From positions 62,001-126,000 of the forward strand of contig CALUJF010000002.1 of NCBI GenBank assembly GCA_944320855.1: DNA of 64,000 nt. Reading direction: 5' to 3'. This document shows positions 28,024 through 36,563 of the stretch, piece by piece. Under the pieces are notes generated by a model. It saw only the letters and a list, made by a program, of their open reading frames with translations. It was not told the origin of the DNA and ran no database searches. The stretch is from an uncultured Phocaeicola sp. (GTDB lineage Bacteria; Bacteroidota; Bacteroidia; Bacteroidales; Bacteroidaceae). Both the position numbers and the translations under genes were made by a program. Each line of letters begins with the position of its first letter. The first letter of the stretch is position 1.

Positions 28024-28099
28024 GACAGCTGTCGAACAATTGTTTGACACGTGTCAGTCGTACGTTTGACAGCTGTCGTCCATGTGTTTGACAGCTGTC
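28024..28099. repeat. Phased array C: four GACAGCTGTC palindromes, 22-bp period
   Basis: Perfect 10-bp palindromes at 28024 (GACAGCTGTC), 28046 (GACACGTGTC), 28068 and 28090 (GACAGCTGTC). Centres are exactly 22 bp apart. Spacers differ, and two hold further small palindromes at the 11-bp midpoint (AACAATTGTT, CGTACG). The remainder of the 382-bp gap (27920-28301) shows no gene. Confidence 0.9.
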
Positions 28100-28301
28100 A
28101 AACAATATAGATTTACGCCCGTTTTGCATTGTTCTTCTTATACATTAGGGAGGCATTTACAAATAAAACCAAAATCATCTATTTTCAAGCAGAAAGTTGT
28201 GTGTGTGTGAAAGATGTGAAAGTGAAATGAGGTATGATTTTTACTGATTTCGTTATTACATCATCATGAATCACCTAAATTTCAAGATAAATTTACCCTA
28301 A

Positions 28302-28526
28302 TTATTTATTCTCCTTTATTTGGGGATTCAATTCCACCGGTCCCACTTGACGACCGAAAAGACTGAGTACCTGATTTACCTTATCCATACGCAAGGTCTG
28401 TTTATCCTGTTCCAAATCACGCACAAAGCGCAGCCCTACTCCCGACTTGTCAGCCAAATCAACCTGAGTCAATCCGAACTGCCGACGCATCTCCTTTACG
28501 AAATCTGCTATTACCGTATATTCCAT
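28302..28526 (-). CDS. HipB-like XRE-family regulator, no HipA partner adjacent
   Basis: 74 residues from ATG 28526 (MEYTVIADFVKEMRRQFGLTQ). It is a compact helix-turn-helix protein: LTQVDLADKSGVGLRFVRDLEQ is the DNA-binding unit and the C-terminal LFGRQVGPVELNP resembles HipB. HipB normally neutralises and represses with HipA kinase; no hipA is present on either side, so this is an orphan or a remnant of a toxin-antitoxin locus. The open frame to 28598 is rejected as a start because it would cross the -7 box and operators. Three palindromes upstream predict autorepression. Confidence 0.82.
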   Translation of the reverse strand: MEYTVIADFVKEMRRQFGLTQVDLADKSGVGLRFVRDLEQDKQTLRMDKVNQVLSLFGRQVGPVELNPQIKENK

Positions 28527-28531
28527 AATTA

Positions 28532-28630
28532 TACCCTTTCGGGTACAAATATAATAATTCATTCGACTAATTATACCTTTTAGGGTATAATTTATCATTA
28601 CAAATAGTTATTTATACCCAAACGGGTATA
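28532..28630. promoter_or_regulatory. Three HipB-type operators around the promoter
   Basis: Palindromes with TACCC/GGGTA arms: 28532-28545 (TACCC-tttc-GGGTA), 28571-28590 (TTATACC/GGTATAA, 6-nt centre) and 28613-28630 (TATACCC-aaac-GGGTATA). Centres are 42 and 41 bp apart. The minus-strand -7 box TATATTTG (plus 28546-28553) lies between the first and second, so binding would block transcription start and the -33 region. Confidence 0.75.
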
Positions 28631-28655
28631 GTAGAAATAAAAGTATTAATGAAAA

Positions 28656-29387
28656 TTAGAGTGCTAAAGTAAGTTTTGCCAGATAGTCATAATGCTCTCC
28701 GCTACATACAAGTTCAGTCTTGAAGCCGTACTGAGATGCATAAAAATTCAGAGTTTCATAATCAATATACAACCACTTGAAGGACTCACCTTTTATCTGC
28801 TTATACTGCATACTGAATTCTATCTCACCATAATAATCGGCTGCCAAATCAATAAGCATACTTCCGTCCTCATCCTCAAACAGGTATTTCAAATCGCTCG
28901 AATCCATCAGAATACAGCCACCCGGATTCAACAGTTCTTTCATACGGGTGAAGAAAGCTTCCATATTCTGTAAAGAACCGATTATTCCGGAACCGTTCAT
29001 TAGCATCAGTATAGTGTCATATCCTCCTACGAACGAAGGGTCAAACAAGTTTACCAGACGAGCATTGATACCGCTTTCCTCCATCACCTTGACAGAAAGC
29101 GGAGATATATCTATGGCCTCAACATCCTTACCCATATCCAGCAAGGCAACCGAATGACAGCCGCTACCGGCACCTACATCCAATATCTTACCCTCAGCCA
29201 TGTCAAGAGCCTTTCTCTCCAGTTCAGGCATTTCGTCATACTCACGAAACAGTGTATCAACAGGTATTTCGTCTTCATCAAACTGGGGCGAGAAAACTCT
29301 AAGCCTTCCGGCCTGACCTTTATCGAAGTAATCGTATATGGCATTTCCCATAGGGTCCTTGCCTGTTTCAAGTAGTGCGTAATTCAT
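28656..29387 (-). CDS. Class I SAM-dependent methyltransferase
   Basis: 243 residues from ATG 29387 (MNYALLETGKDPMG). Motif I is KILDVGAGSGCHSVAL near residue 65, the acidic residue of strand 2 is in VEAIDISPLSV, and GGCILMDSSDL near 155 is motif post-II. The frame continues to 29447, but a TAACTTTG promoter box at 29415-29422 lies inside that part, so the shorter start is preferred. Substrate unknown. Confidence 0.8.
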   Translation of the reverse strand: MNYALLETGKDPMGNAIYDYFDKGQAGRLRVFSPQFDEDEIPVDTLFREYDEMPELERKALDMAEGKILDVGAGSGCHSVALLDMGKDVEAIDISPLSVKVMEESGINARLVNLFDPSFVGGYDTILMLMNGSGIIGSLQNMEAFFTRMKELLNPGGCILMDSSDLKYLFEDEDGSMLIDLAADYYGEIEFSMQYKQIKGESFKWLYIDYETLNFYASQYGFKTELVCSGEHYDYLAKLTLAL

Positions 29388-29414
29388 ATACCTTATTATT
29401 ATATATTGTTTGTA

Positions 29415-29422
29415 CAAAGTTA
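29415..29422 (-). promoter_or_regulatory. -7 box for the methyltransferase gene
   Basis: Minus-strand TAACTTTG (plus CAAAGTTA), 28 bp before ATG 29387; it decides the start codon. Confidence 0.5.
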
Positions 29423-29568
29423 CAAAAAACTTATACATATACCGCACGAATGATTATTTATGCACTCATTTCACATTTTTTACGAATAAAACCGCAAAAA
29501 AATCTGTTTTTATGCATGTATTACAATAAATAGATGTATATTTGCGCTCATTATAGAATAATTATACA

Positions 29569-30045
29569 ATGAAAAGTAAGAGTACAAGGCTTGACGCCAT
29601 AAAAATGATTATTTCCGTTAAAGAAATCGGAAGCCAGGATGAACTTCTTCAGGAACTGACCAAAGAAGGATTCAGCCTTACGCAGGCTACACTTTCGAGA
29701 GACTTGAAGCAACTTAAAGTAGCCAAGGCTGCCAGCATGAACGGAAACTATGTATACGTACTCCCGAACAATACCATGTACAAACGCATGGCAAATCCGC
29801 CGGGAGCAACGGAGATGATGCGCCATAACGGGTTCATGGGAATAGAGTTTGCCGGAAACATTGCGGTAATAAAGACAAGACCGGGATATGCAAGCAGTCT
29901 GGCATATGACATCGACGACCATAATTTCGTAGAGATATTAGGAACAATAGCAGGCGACGACACCATTATGATGGTAATCAGAGAAGGTTATTCGCGCCAG
30001 GATGTCACAGAAACTCTAAGACAAATCATACCTAACATTAATTGA
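29569..30045 (+). CDS. argR: Arginine repressor
   Basis: 158 residues. The N-terminal winged helix (AIKMIISVKEIGSQDELLQEL and LTQATLSRDLKQLKVAK) and the C-terminal arginine-binding oligomerisation domain (GYASSLAYDIDDHNF, GTIAGDDTIMMVIR) fit ArgR. It controls arginine synthesis with arginine as corepressor. It leads the argR-GNAT-argG-argC-argD-proC run. A -7 box TATATTTG at 29537-29544 precedes it. Confidence 0.94.
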   Translation: MKSKSTRLDAIKMIISVKEIGSQDELLQELTKEGFSLTQATLSRDLKQLKVAKAASMNGNYVYVLPNNTMYKRMANPPGATEMMRHNGFMGIEFAGNIAVIKTRPGYASSLAYDIDDHNFVEILGTIAGDDTIMMVIREGYSRQDVTETLRQIIPNIN

Positions 30046-30090
30046 AACAACTAATAAAAAATTATAGCTGAAGGAACAATATATAAAACG

Positions 30091-30660
30091 ATGGAAAAGG
30101 AAAAACAAATAGACGTAATGGTGGCAGACGCTTCACACGAAAAATATGTGGATTATATACTCGACACCATAAGAGAGGCTGCAAAAGTACGTGGAACAGG
30201 TATAGCAGAACGTACTCATGAATATGTAGCCACAAAAATGAAAGAAGGCAAAGCTATAATAGCATTGTGCGGAGATGATTTGGCAGGATTTACCTACATC
30301 GAGTCATGGGGAAACAAACAGTATGTAGCAACTTCCGGACTTATAGTACACCCCAAATATCGTGGCCTGGGACTTGCAAAGAGAATCAAACATGCATCTT
30401 TCACCCTTGCACGTCTGCGTTGGCCTAAGGCAAAAATCTTCAGTCTTACTTCAGGAGCTGCCGTAATGAAAATGAATACAGAATTAGGCTATGTACCTGT
30501 AACATTCAACGAGCTTACAGACGATGAAGCTTTCTGGAAAGGATGTGAGGGTTGCATAAACCACGAAATTCTGATGGCCAAGAACAGAAAGTTCTGTATC
30601 TGTACAGCCATGTTATACGACCCTGCTCTTCATCAGGACGACAAGATAAATAATTTCTAA
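30091..30660 (+). CDS. GNAT acyltransferase, candidate N-acylglutamate synthase
   Basis: 189 residues of the GNAT fold. The acyl-CoA loop is visible in GLIVHPKYRGLGLAKRI near residue 93, and the C-terminal CEGCINHEILMAKNRKFCICTAMLYD holds a cysteine cluster. It lies between argR and argG. Bacteroides makes arginine through N-succinylated intermediates and lacks classical ArgA; a GNAT in the same genetic position has been proposed as the N-acylglutamate synthase in B. thetaiotaomicron. I infer the same role here; substrate (acetyl or succinyl) cannot be read. Confidence 0.8.
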   Translation: MEKEKQIDVMVADASHEKYVDYILDTIREAAKVRGTGIAERTHEYVATKMKEGKAIIALCGDDLAGFTYIESWGNKQYVATSGLIVHPKYRGLGLAKRIKHASFTLARLRWPKAKIFSLTSGAAVMKMNTELGYVPVTFNELTDDEAFWKGCEGCINHEILMAKNRKFCICTAMLYDPALHQDDKINNF

Positions 30661-30680
30661 AACTAAAAACTCACATATAT

Positions 30681-31886
30681 ATGGAAAAGAAAAAAGTAGT
30701 TGTAGCATTCAGCGGCGGTCTTGACACATCGTTCACTGTAATGTATCTGGCAAAAGAAAAAGGATATGAAGTATATGCAGCCTGTGCAAACACAGGTGGT
30801 TTCAGCCCGGAACAGTTGAAACAGAACGAAGAGAATGCATACAAGCTTGGAGCTGTAAAATATGTAACTCTTGACGTAACTCAGGAATACTACGAAAAGA
30901 GTCTGAAATATATGGTTTTCGGAAACGTACTCCGTAACGGAACCTATCCTATATCTGTAAGTTCGGAACGTATCTTCCAGGCATTGGCCATTGCACGTTA
31001 TGCAAACGAAATCGGTGCACACGCCATAGCTCATGGTTCTACAGGAGCCGGTAACGACCAGGTTCGTTTCGACATGACTTTCCTTGTGATGGCTCCGGGT
31101 GTGGAAATCATCACTCTTACACGTGACATGGCTTTGAGCCGTGAATACGAAATCAACTACTTGAAAGAACATGGTTTCGAAGCAGACTTCACAAAACTGA
31201 AATACTCTTACAACGTGGGTATCTGGGGGACTTCTATCTGTGGTGGAGAAATCCTGGATTCTACTCAGGGATTGCCTGAAAGCGCATATCTGAAACAGGT
31301 TAATAAGACAGGTTCTGAAGAACTCAGACTTGAATTCAAGAAAGGTGAAATCTGCGCTGTAAACGGCGAGCACTTCGACGACAAGATTAAGGCTATCCAG
31401 AAGATAGAAGAAATCGGTGCCGCTTACGGTATCGGCCGCGATATGCACGTAGGTGATACTATCATCGGTATCAAGGGACGTGTAGGATTCGAAGCCGCTG
31501 CTCCTATGCTTATCATCGGTGCACACAAGTTCCTCGAAAAATATACTTTGAGTAAATGGCAGCAGTACTGGAAGGATCAGGTTGCCAACTGGTATGGTAT
31601 GTTCCTCCACGAAAGCCAGTATCTGGAACCTGTTATGCGCGACATCGAAGCTATGCTTACAGAAAGCCAGCGTAACGTAAACGGTACAGTTATTCTGGAA
31701 TTGCGTCCTTACTGCTTCTCAACTGTAGGCGTTGATTCTAAGGATGACCTCGTAAAGAACAAATTCGGTGAATACGGCGAAATGCAGAAAGGCTGGACTG
31801 CCGATGATGCAAAAGGATTCATCAAAGTTCTTTCTACTCCGCTCAGAGCTTACTATGCTAACCATAAAGACGAGGCGGACGTATGA
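30681..31886 (+). CDS. argG: Argininosuccinate synthase
   Basis: 401 residues. It joins citrulline and aspartate with ATP. The N-terminal PP-loop is VVAFSGGLDTSF at about residues 6-17, and HGSTGAGNDQVRFD near 120 is the citrulline/aspartate region. It overlaps argC by 4 bp (ATGA), so the two are translated together. Confidence 0.96.
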   Translation: MEKKKVVVAFSGGLDTSFTVMYLAKEKGYEVYAACANTGGFSPEQLKQNEENAYKLGAVKYVTLDVTQEYYEKSLKYMVFGNVLRNGTYPISVSSERIFQALAIARYANEIGAHAIAHGSTGAGNDQVRFDMTFLVMAPGVEIITLTRDMALSREYEINYLKEHGFEADFTKLKYSYNVGIWGTSICGGEILDSTQGLPESAYLKQVNKTGSEELRLEFKKGEICAVNGEHFDDKIKAIQKIEEIGAAYGIGRDMHVGDTIIGIKGRVGFEAAAPMLIIGAHKFLEKYTLSKWQQYWKDQVANWYGMFLHESQYLEPVMRDIEAMLTESQRNVNGTVILELRPYCFSTVGVDSKDDLVKNKFGEYGEMQKGWTADDAKGFIKVLSTPLRAYYANHKDEADV

Positions 31887-32851
31887 TAAAAGTAGGAATT
31901 ATAGGTGGTGCAGGATATACGGCAGGCGAACTTATTCGTCTGCTTATCAACCATCCTGAAGTAGAGATAGTATTTATCAACAGTTCCAGTAACGCCGGAA
32001 ACAAGATTACAGAAGTTCACGAAGGTCTGTACGGCGAAACCGAGCTTACATTTACAGACGAATTTCCATTGGACAAGATAGACGTTCTCTTCTTCTGTAC
32101 AGCACATGGCGATACAAAGAAGTTCATGGACAGCCACAACGTACCTGAAGACTTGAAGATTATCGACCTGTCTATGGATTATCGCATCAAGAGCGACGAC
32201 CATGATTTCATCTACGGATTGCCGGAACTGAACAGACGCGCTATCTGCCATAGCAAGCATGTAGCCAATCCGGGATGTTTTGCCACTTGTATCCAGTTGG
32301 GGCTTCTGCCATTGGCAAAGAACCTGCTGCTCAACGATGATGTCATGGTTAATGCCATCACAGGTAGTACAGGTGCCGGAGTAAAGCCGGGTGCTACAAG
32401 CCACTTCAGCTGGCGCAACAACAACATGAGCATCTACAAGCCGTTCCAGCATCAGCATGTACCTGAAATCAAGCAGTCACTCTGCCAGCTTCAGAACAGT
32501 TTCGATTCTGAGATAGACTTTATCCCTTACCGTGGCGACTTCGCACGAGGTATCTTCGCTACAATAGTAGTAAAGACCAAAGTTGAACTTGCAGAACTGG
32601 TAAAGATGTATGAAGACTATTATGCTGAAGATTCTTTCGTACACATTGTTGAAAAGAATATCGACTTGAAACAGGTAGTAAACACCAACAAGTGTCTGCT
32701 CCACTTAGAGAAACATGGCGACAAGCTTCTAATCATCTCATGTATCGACAATCTGCTGAAAGGTGCAAGCGGTCAGGCTGTGCATAACATGAACCTGATG
32801 TTCAACCTTGAGGAAACAGTGGGACTGAGATTGAAACCAAGTGCGTTTTAG
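31883..32851 (+). CDS. argC: N-acyl-gamma-glutamyl-phosphate reductase
   Basis: 322 residues. It reduces N-acylglutamyl phosphate to the semialdehyde with NADPH. The Rossmann start VGIIGGAGYTAGELIRLL (residues 3-20) and catalytic cysteine motif HVANPGCFATCIQLGLLPL near 130 identify it; GSTGAGVKPG lies near 163. In Bacteroides the acyl group is probably succinyl. The gap to argD is filled by heptamer repeats and a nested hairpin. Confidence 0.95.
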   Translation: MIKVGIIGGAGYTAGELIRLLINHPEVEIVFINSSSNAGNKITEVHEGLYGETELTFTDEFPLDKIDVLFFCTAHGDTKKFMDSHNVPEDLKIIDLSMDYRIKSDDHDFIYGLPELNRRAICHSKHVANPGCFATCIQLGLLPLAKNLLLNDDVMVNAITGSTGAGVKPGATSHFSWRNNNMSIYKPFQHQHVPEIKQSLCQLQNSFDSEIDFIPYRGDFARGIFATIVVKTKVELAELVKMYEDYYAEDSFVHIVEKNIDLKQVVNTNKCLLHLEKHGDKLLIISCIDNLLKGASGQAVHNMNLMFNLEETVGLRLKPSAF

Positions 32852-32858
32852 TTAATGA

Positions 32859-33112
32859 ATAATTAAAAATTAAGAATTAAAAATTGCTCATGAGTCCATT
32901 ACAAAAAGTCTTTTCCATAACAGACCTAAAGGATGGCAAAACTGAAAAATGTACTTTTTAAAGTGGACTCAATAATTATTAAGGATTAAACTCTTAATTA
33001 TTAATTTTTAATTCTTAATTGATTAAACCCTCAGTTCTTAATTATTAATTTTTAATTCTTAATTGATTAAACCCTCAGTTCTTAATTATTAATTTTTAAT
33101 TCTTAATTAGAT
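32859..33112. repeat. Heptamer arrays flanking a nested hairpin
   Basis: AATTAAAAATTAAGAATT-type heptamers (32859-32885) and three blocks of TTAATTn heptamers (32993-33020, 33040-33065, 33084-33110) bracket a separate inverted repeat: TGAGTCCATTACAAAAAGT at 32891-32909 against ACTTTTTAAAGTGGACTCA at 32953-32971. GATTAAACCCTCAG spacers repeat between the 3' blocks. Confidence 0.8.
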
Positions 33113-33113
33113 T

Positions 33114-34238
33114 ATGACCCTCTTCGACGTATATCCCCTTTTCGACGTAAACATCGTGAAAGGCAAAGGCTGTCACGTATGGGACGCGAAAGGGAATGAA
33201 TATCTTGACCTGTACGGAGGACATGCCGTTATATCAATAGGACATGCCCATCCGCACTACGTGGAAGCCGTAAGCAATCAGGTAGCTAAGTTAGGCTTCT
33301 ACTCAAACTCCGTAATCAATACACTCCAGAAGGACCTTGCAGAAAAACTCGGAGCTATGTGTGGTTACGATGATTATCAGCTGTTTCTAATCAACTCCGG
33401 TGCTGAAGCCAACGAAAACGCATTGAAATTAGCTTCATTCTATAACGGACGCACAAGAGTCATTTCATTTGCAAAGGCTTTCCACGGACGTACTTCACTG
33501 GCTGTGGAAGTGACAAACAATCCTAAAATCATTGCTCCGATAAACGATAACGGACATGTAACATATCTCCCTCTAAACGATACAGAAGCTGTAAAGGCCG
33601 AACTTTCAAAGGGTGACGTATGCGCTGTTATCATCGAAGGAATACAGGGTGTGGGCGGTATTCAGGTGCCAAACACTGAGTTCATGAAAGAACTTCGCCG
33701 TGCATGTGACGAGACAAACACTGTACTTATCCTTGACGAAATACAGTCGGGGTACGGAAGAAGCGGTAAGTTCTTCGCTCACCAGCACATGGGTATCAAG
33801 CCGGATATGATTACTGTAGCCAAAGGTATTGCAAACGGTTTCCCTATGGCTGCCGTACTTATCAGCCCTAAGTTCACTCCGGTATATGGACAGCTTGGTA
33901 CTACTTTCGGAGGCAATCACTTAGGATGTGCCGCAGCAATAGCAGTTCTCGATGTGATGAAGGAAGAAAACCTTATCGAGAATGCTGCAAAAGTAGGTGC
34001 GCACCTTATGGAAGAACTCAAATCCTTCAAGGGAATAAAGGAACTTCGCGGACTCGGACTTATGATTGGTATGGAGTTTGAAGAGCCTATCAAGGAAATC
34101 CGCAGCAAACTTCTTTTCGAACAGAAAGTGTTTACCGGTGTCAGCGGAACAAATGTTATCCGTCTGTTGCCTCCTCTCTGTCTGAGTATGGCAGAAGCTG
34201 ACGACTTCCTGGAAAGACTTCACAATGTAATTAAATAA
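33114..34238 (+). CDS. argD: N-acylornithine aminotransferase
   Basis: 374 residues, class III PLP aminotransferase. LYGGHAVISIGHAHPHYVEA near residue 33, the ILDEIQSGYGRSGKFFAHQ segment near 205 and the PLP lysine in ITVAKGIANGFPMAAV near 235 are seen. It converts the N-acylglutamate semialdehyde to N-acylornithine. An intergenic hairpin repeat begins directly after its stop codon. Confidence 0.94.
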   Translation: MTLFDVYPLFDVNIVKGKGCHVWDAKGNEYLDLYGGHAVISIGHAHPHYVEAVSNQVAKLGFYSNSVINTLQKDLAEKLGAMCGYDDYQLFLINSGAEANENALKLASFYNGRTRVISFAKAFHGRTSLAVEVTNNPKIIAPINDNGHVTYLPLNDTEAVKAELSKGDVCAVIIEGIQGVGGIQVPNTEFMKELRRACDETNTVLILDEIQSGYGRSGKFFAHQHMGIKPDMITVAKGIANGFPMAAVLISPKFTPVYGQLGTTFGGNHLGCAAAIAVLDVMKEENLIENAAKVGAHLMEELKSFKGIKELRGLGLMIGMEFEEPIKEIRSKLLFEQKVFTGVSGTNVIRLLPPLCLSMAEADDFLERLHNVIK

Positions 34239-34335
34239 GTTAACAAGGCTTCAGTTACGAGTTGACAAGGCTCTCCATCCGGGTGGAACCAACGGTCAGG
34301 GAAGCTAAACCTTGTCAACTTGTTAACTTGTAACC
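34239..34335. repeat. GTTGACAAGG hairpin repeat with CCATCCGG centre
   Basis: Arms GTTAACAAGG and GTTGACAAGGCTCT on the left, CTTGTCAACTTGTTAAC on the right, around CCATCCGGGTGG (34275-34286). It fills the gap between argD and proC. Confidence 0.75.
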
Positions 34336-34350
34336 TAACAAAAAACAAGT

Positions 34351-35127
34351 ATGAAAATAGCAATTATCGGTGCAGGAAATATGGGCGGTGCTATAGCACG
34401 CGGCCTGGCACACGGACAGTATATAGACGCAAGCGACATAACAGTGTCGAATCCGAGCAATGCAAAGTTGGAGAAACTGAAGGAAGAATATCCCGAAATC
34501 AATACGACAAACAGTAATAAGGAAGCTGCCGACGGTGCAGACATAGTAGTCCTTGCTGTCAAGCCGTGGAAGATGGAGGAGGTGCTCAAACCTTTACGTC
34601 TGCGCCAGCCACAGATTCTTGTATCTGTAGCAGCAGGACTTACTTTCGAAGATTTGGCACATTTCGTAGACCCGGAGATGCCTATTTTCCGCGTCATTCC
34701 CAATACAGCCATTGCAATAAACGAAAGTCTGACCCTCGTTGCATCAAGAAATGCTTCTGCCGAGCAGATTGACATTATGATGAAACTGTTCAACGAGATG
34801 GGAGTTGCGGTCCTGATAGAAGAAAAGCTCTTCCCTGCAGGTACAGCCCTCACTTCATGCGGAATTGCATATGTACTGAAATACGTGCAGGCAGCCATGC
34901 AGGCAGGAATCGAATTGGGATTCAAACCTCAGGAAGCCAAGAAAATGGTAGCACAGACTATGCTTGGTGCGGCACAGATTCTTCTGAAAGACGATTCGTC
35001 ACATCCGGCCACAGAGATAGAAAAGGTGACTACTCCGGGAGGAATCACAATCAAAGGCCTGAACCGTCTCGAACACGAAGGTTTCACCTCTGCTGTGATA
35101 AATGCTATTAAAGAAAGCTGTATCTGA
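34351..35127 (+). CDS. proC: Pyrroline-5-carboxylate reductase
   Basis: 258 residues. It reduces pyrroline-5-carboxylate to proline with NAD(P)H. The Rossmann loop IIGAGNMGGAIARGL at residues 5-19, AVKPWKMEEVL near 69 and the C-terminal PGGITIKGLNRLEHEGF are family signatures. It closes the arg cluster. A MATE exporter with its own promoter box follows. Confidence 0.95.
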   Translation: MKIAIIGAGNMGGAIARGLAHGQYIDASDITVSNPSNAKLEKLKEEYPEINTTNSNKEAADGADIVVLAVKPWKMEEVLKPLRLRQPQILVSVAAGLTFEDLAHFVDPEMPIFRVIPNTAIAINESLTLVASRNASAEQIDIMMKLFNEMGVAVLIEEKLFPAGTALTSCGIAYVLKYVQAAMQAGIELGFKPQEAKKMVAQTMLGAAQILLKDDSSHPATEIEKVTTPGGITIKGLNRLEHEGFTSAVINAIKESCI

Positions 35128-35170
35128 AAATAACTTGACATACATCAATACACCATATTGAAAGAATGAC

Positions 35171-35178
35171 GTAACTTT
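35171..35178 (+). promoter_or_regulatory. -7 box for the MATE exporter gene
   Basis: TAACTTTG, 27 bp before the GTG start at 35205; it supports an independent transcript for this gene. Confidence 0.45.
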
Positions 35179-35204
35179 GCAGCGGAAAAAATTCTGACAA
35201 GAAA

Positions 35205-36563
35205 GTGGAAAAAGTTATTCAACAGACAAATATCAAAAAGGGACTTACCAAACTGGTAGTCCCTATTTTTATTGAAACGCTCCTGATTATGATGTTAGGA
35301 GCCATAGACACCGTAATGTTGAGCCAATACTCGGACGAGAGTGTGGCAGCAGTGGGTGTAGTAAACCAGATTGTGATGTTCGCATTCCTCATATTCGAGG
35401 TTATCAACATCGGTACATCAGTGCTTTGCTCGCAGTATCTCGGTGCCAAACTACAACAGAAAATGATACAGGTGGTAGGAGTATCACTATTGCTGAATCT
35501 CGTTGTAGGTCTGCTGGTCAGCGCCATACTGCATTTCGGGGCAGTGACACTTCTCGACTGGATGGGGCTTCGTCCGGAGCTTCTACAATATGGTATAGGC
35601 TATATGGAGATAGTAGGTGCTTTCGCTTTCTTCCAGGCAATATCTCTCACCATCTCTGCCTCACTCCGTAGTGCCAACAAGGCTATTTATCCTATGCTTG
35701 TCACCGTTCTTGTGAACATTATGAACATCGTCGGAAACTATATACTGATTTTCGGTAAATTCGGATTTCCGGCTATGGGAGCAGAAGGTGCCGCCATTTC
35801 CACTTCCATCGCACGAGGAGTAAGTATGGTAGTGCTTTTCGTGATACTCTTCAGAAAACATATATCTAAATTCCCTCTTGCTCTTTTCAGACCTTTCCCT
35901 TGGATAGAGCTTAAAAATCTGCTCAAAATAGGTATTCCTTCCGCCGGAGAAAACATGTCCTACAGCTTCTCGCAGGTGGTTATTACATATCTTATCAACA
36001 TACTCGGGAATAATGCGCTTGCCACACGTACATACACAGTAAACATCGTGATGTTCGTCTATCTGTTTGCCATCGCCATGGCTCAGGGTGGAGCAATAAG
36101 CATCGGACATCTTGTGGGACAAAACAAGATACGTGCTGCCTATCTGCTCGGTAAGTTCGTCATGCGTATTTCCATCCTTGTATCTCTCATACTCTCATGT
36201 ATCTGGGCTGTATTCGGCCATACCATATTCAGTATGCTCACTGACAATGAAGAAATCGTCCGTCTTGGAGTAACGATACTGATGATTGACATCCTTGTGG
36301 AGATTGGCCGTGCCGTAAACATTTATGCCACAAACGCTCTCCGTTCTGCCGGCGACGTGAACTTCCCGTTCTACCTTGGAGTAGTAGTACAATGGACTGT
36401 ATCCGTAGGTCTGAGTTATCTGCTCGGCATCTACTGGGGCTGGGGCTTGGTAGGAATGTGGATAGCCTTCCTTTTGGACGAAAACATACGTGCGGCAGTA
36501 TTCGTCAAGAGATGGAACAGCATGAAATGGGCTAAGAAAGGTTTTACAAGAAATCGGTCTTGA
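35205..36563 (+). CDS. MATE-family efflux transporter
   Basis: 452 residues with about 12 hydrophobic segments in two repeats. Stretches such as IFIETLLIMMLGAIDTVMLSQYSD at the N-terminus and YATNALRSAGDVNFPFYLGV near 375 fit MATE cation antiporters. The start is GTG, with no ATG close by. Substrate unknown. Its last 20 bp overlap the 3' end of the convergent YgjP-like gene, leaving no room for a terminator between them. Confidence 0.9.
   Translation: MEKVIQQTNIKKGLTKLVVPIFIETLLIMMLGAIDTVMLSQYSDESVAAVGVVNQIVMFAFLIFEVINIGTSVLCSQYLGAKLQQKMIQVVGVSLLLNLVVGLLVSAILHFGAVTLLDWMGLRPELLQYGIGYMEIVGAFAFFQAISLTISASLRSANKAIYPMLVTVLVNIMNIVGNYILIFGKFGFPAMGAEGAAISTSIARGVSMVVLFVILFRKHISKFPLALFRPFPWIELKNLLKIGIPSAGENMSYSFSQVVITYLINILGNNALATRTYTVNIVMFVYLFAIAMAQGGAISIGHLVGQNKIRAAYLLGKFVMRISILVSLILSCIWAVFGHTIFSMLTDNEEIVRLGVTILMIDILVEIGRAVNIYATNALRSAGDVNFPFYLGVVVQWTVSVGLSYLLGIYWGWGLVGMWIAFLLDENIRAAVFVKRWNSMKWAKKGFTRNRS

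Noticed and set aside
28024..28099. CRISPR array
   Set aside because: Repeats are only 10 bp and spacers 12 bp, units are palindromic, and no cas genes are near. The same applies to arrays A, B and D.
30663..31610. 315-residue ORF on the minus strand across argG
   Set aside because: It is an antisense shadow of argG, with a Cys- and Phe-rich composition and no recognisable motif.
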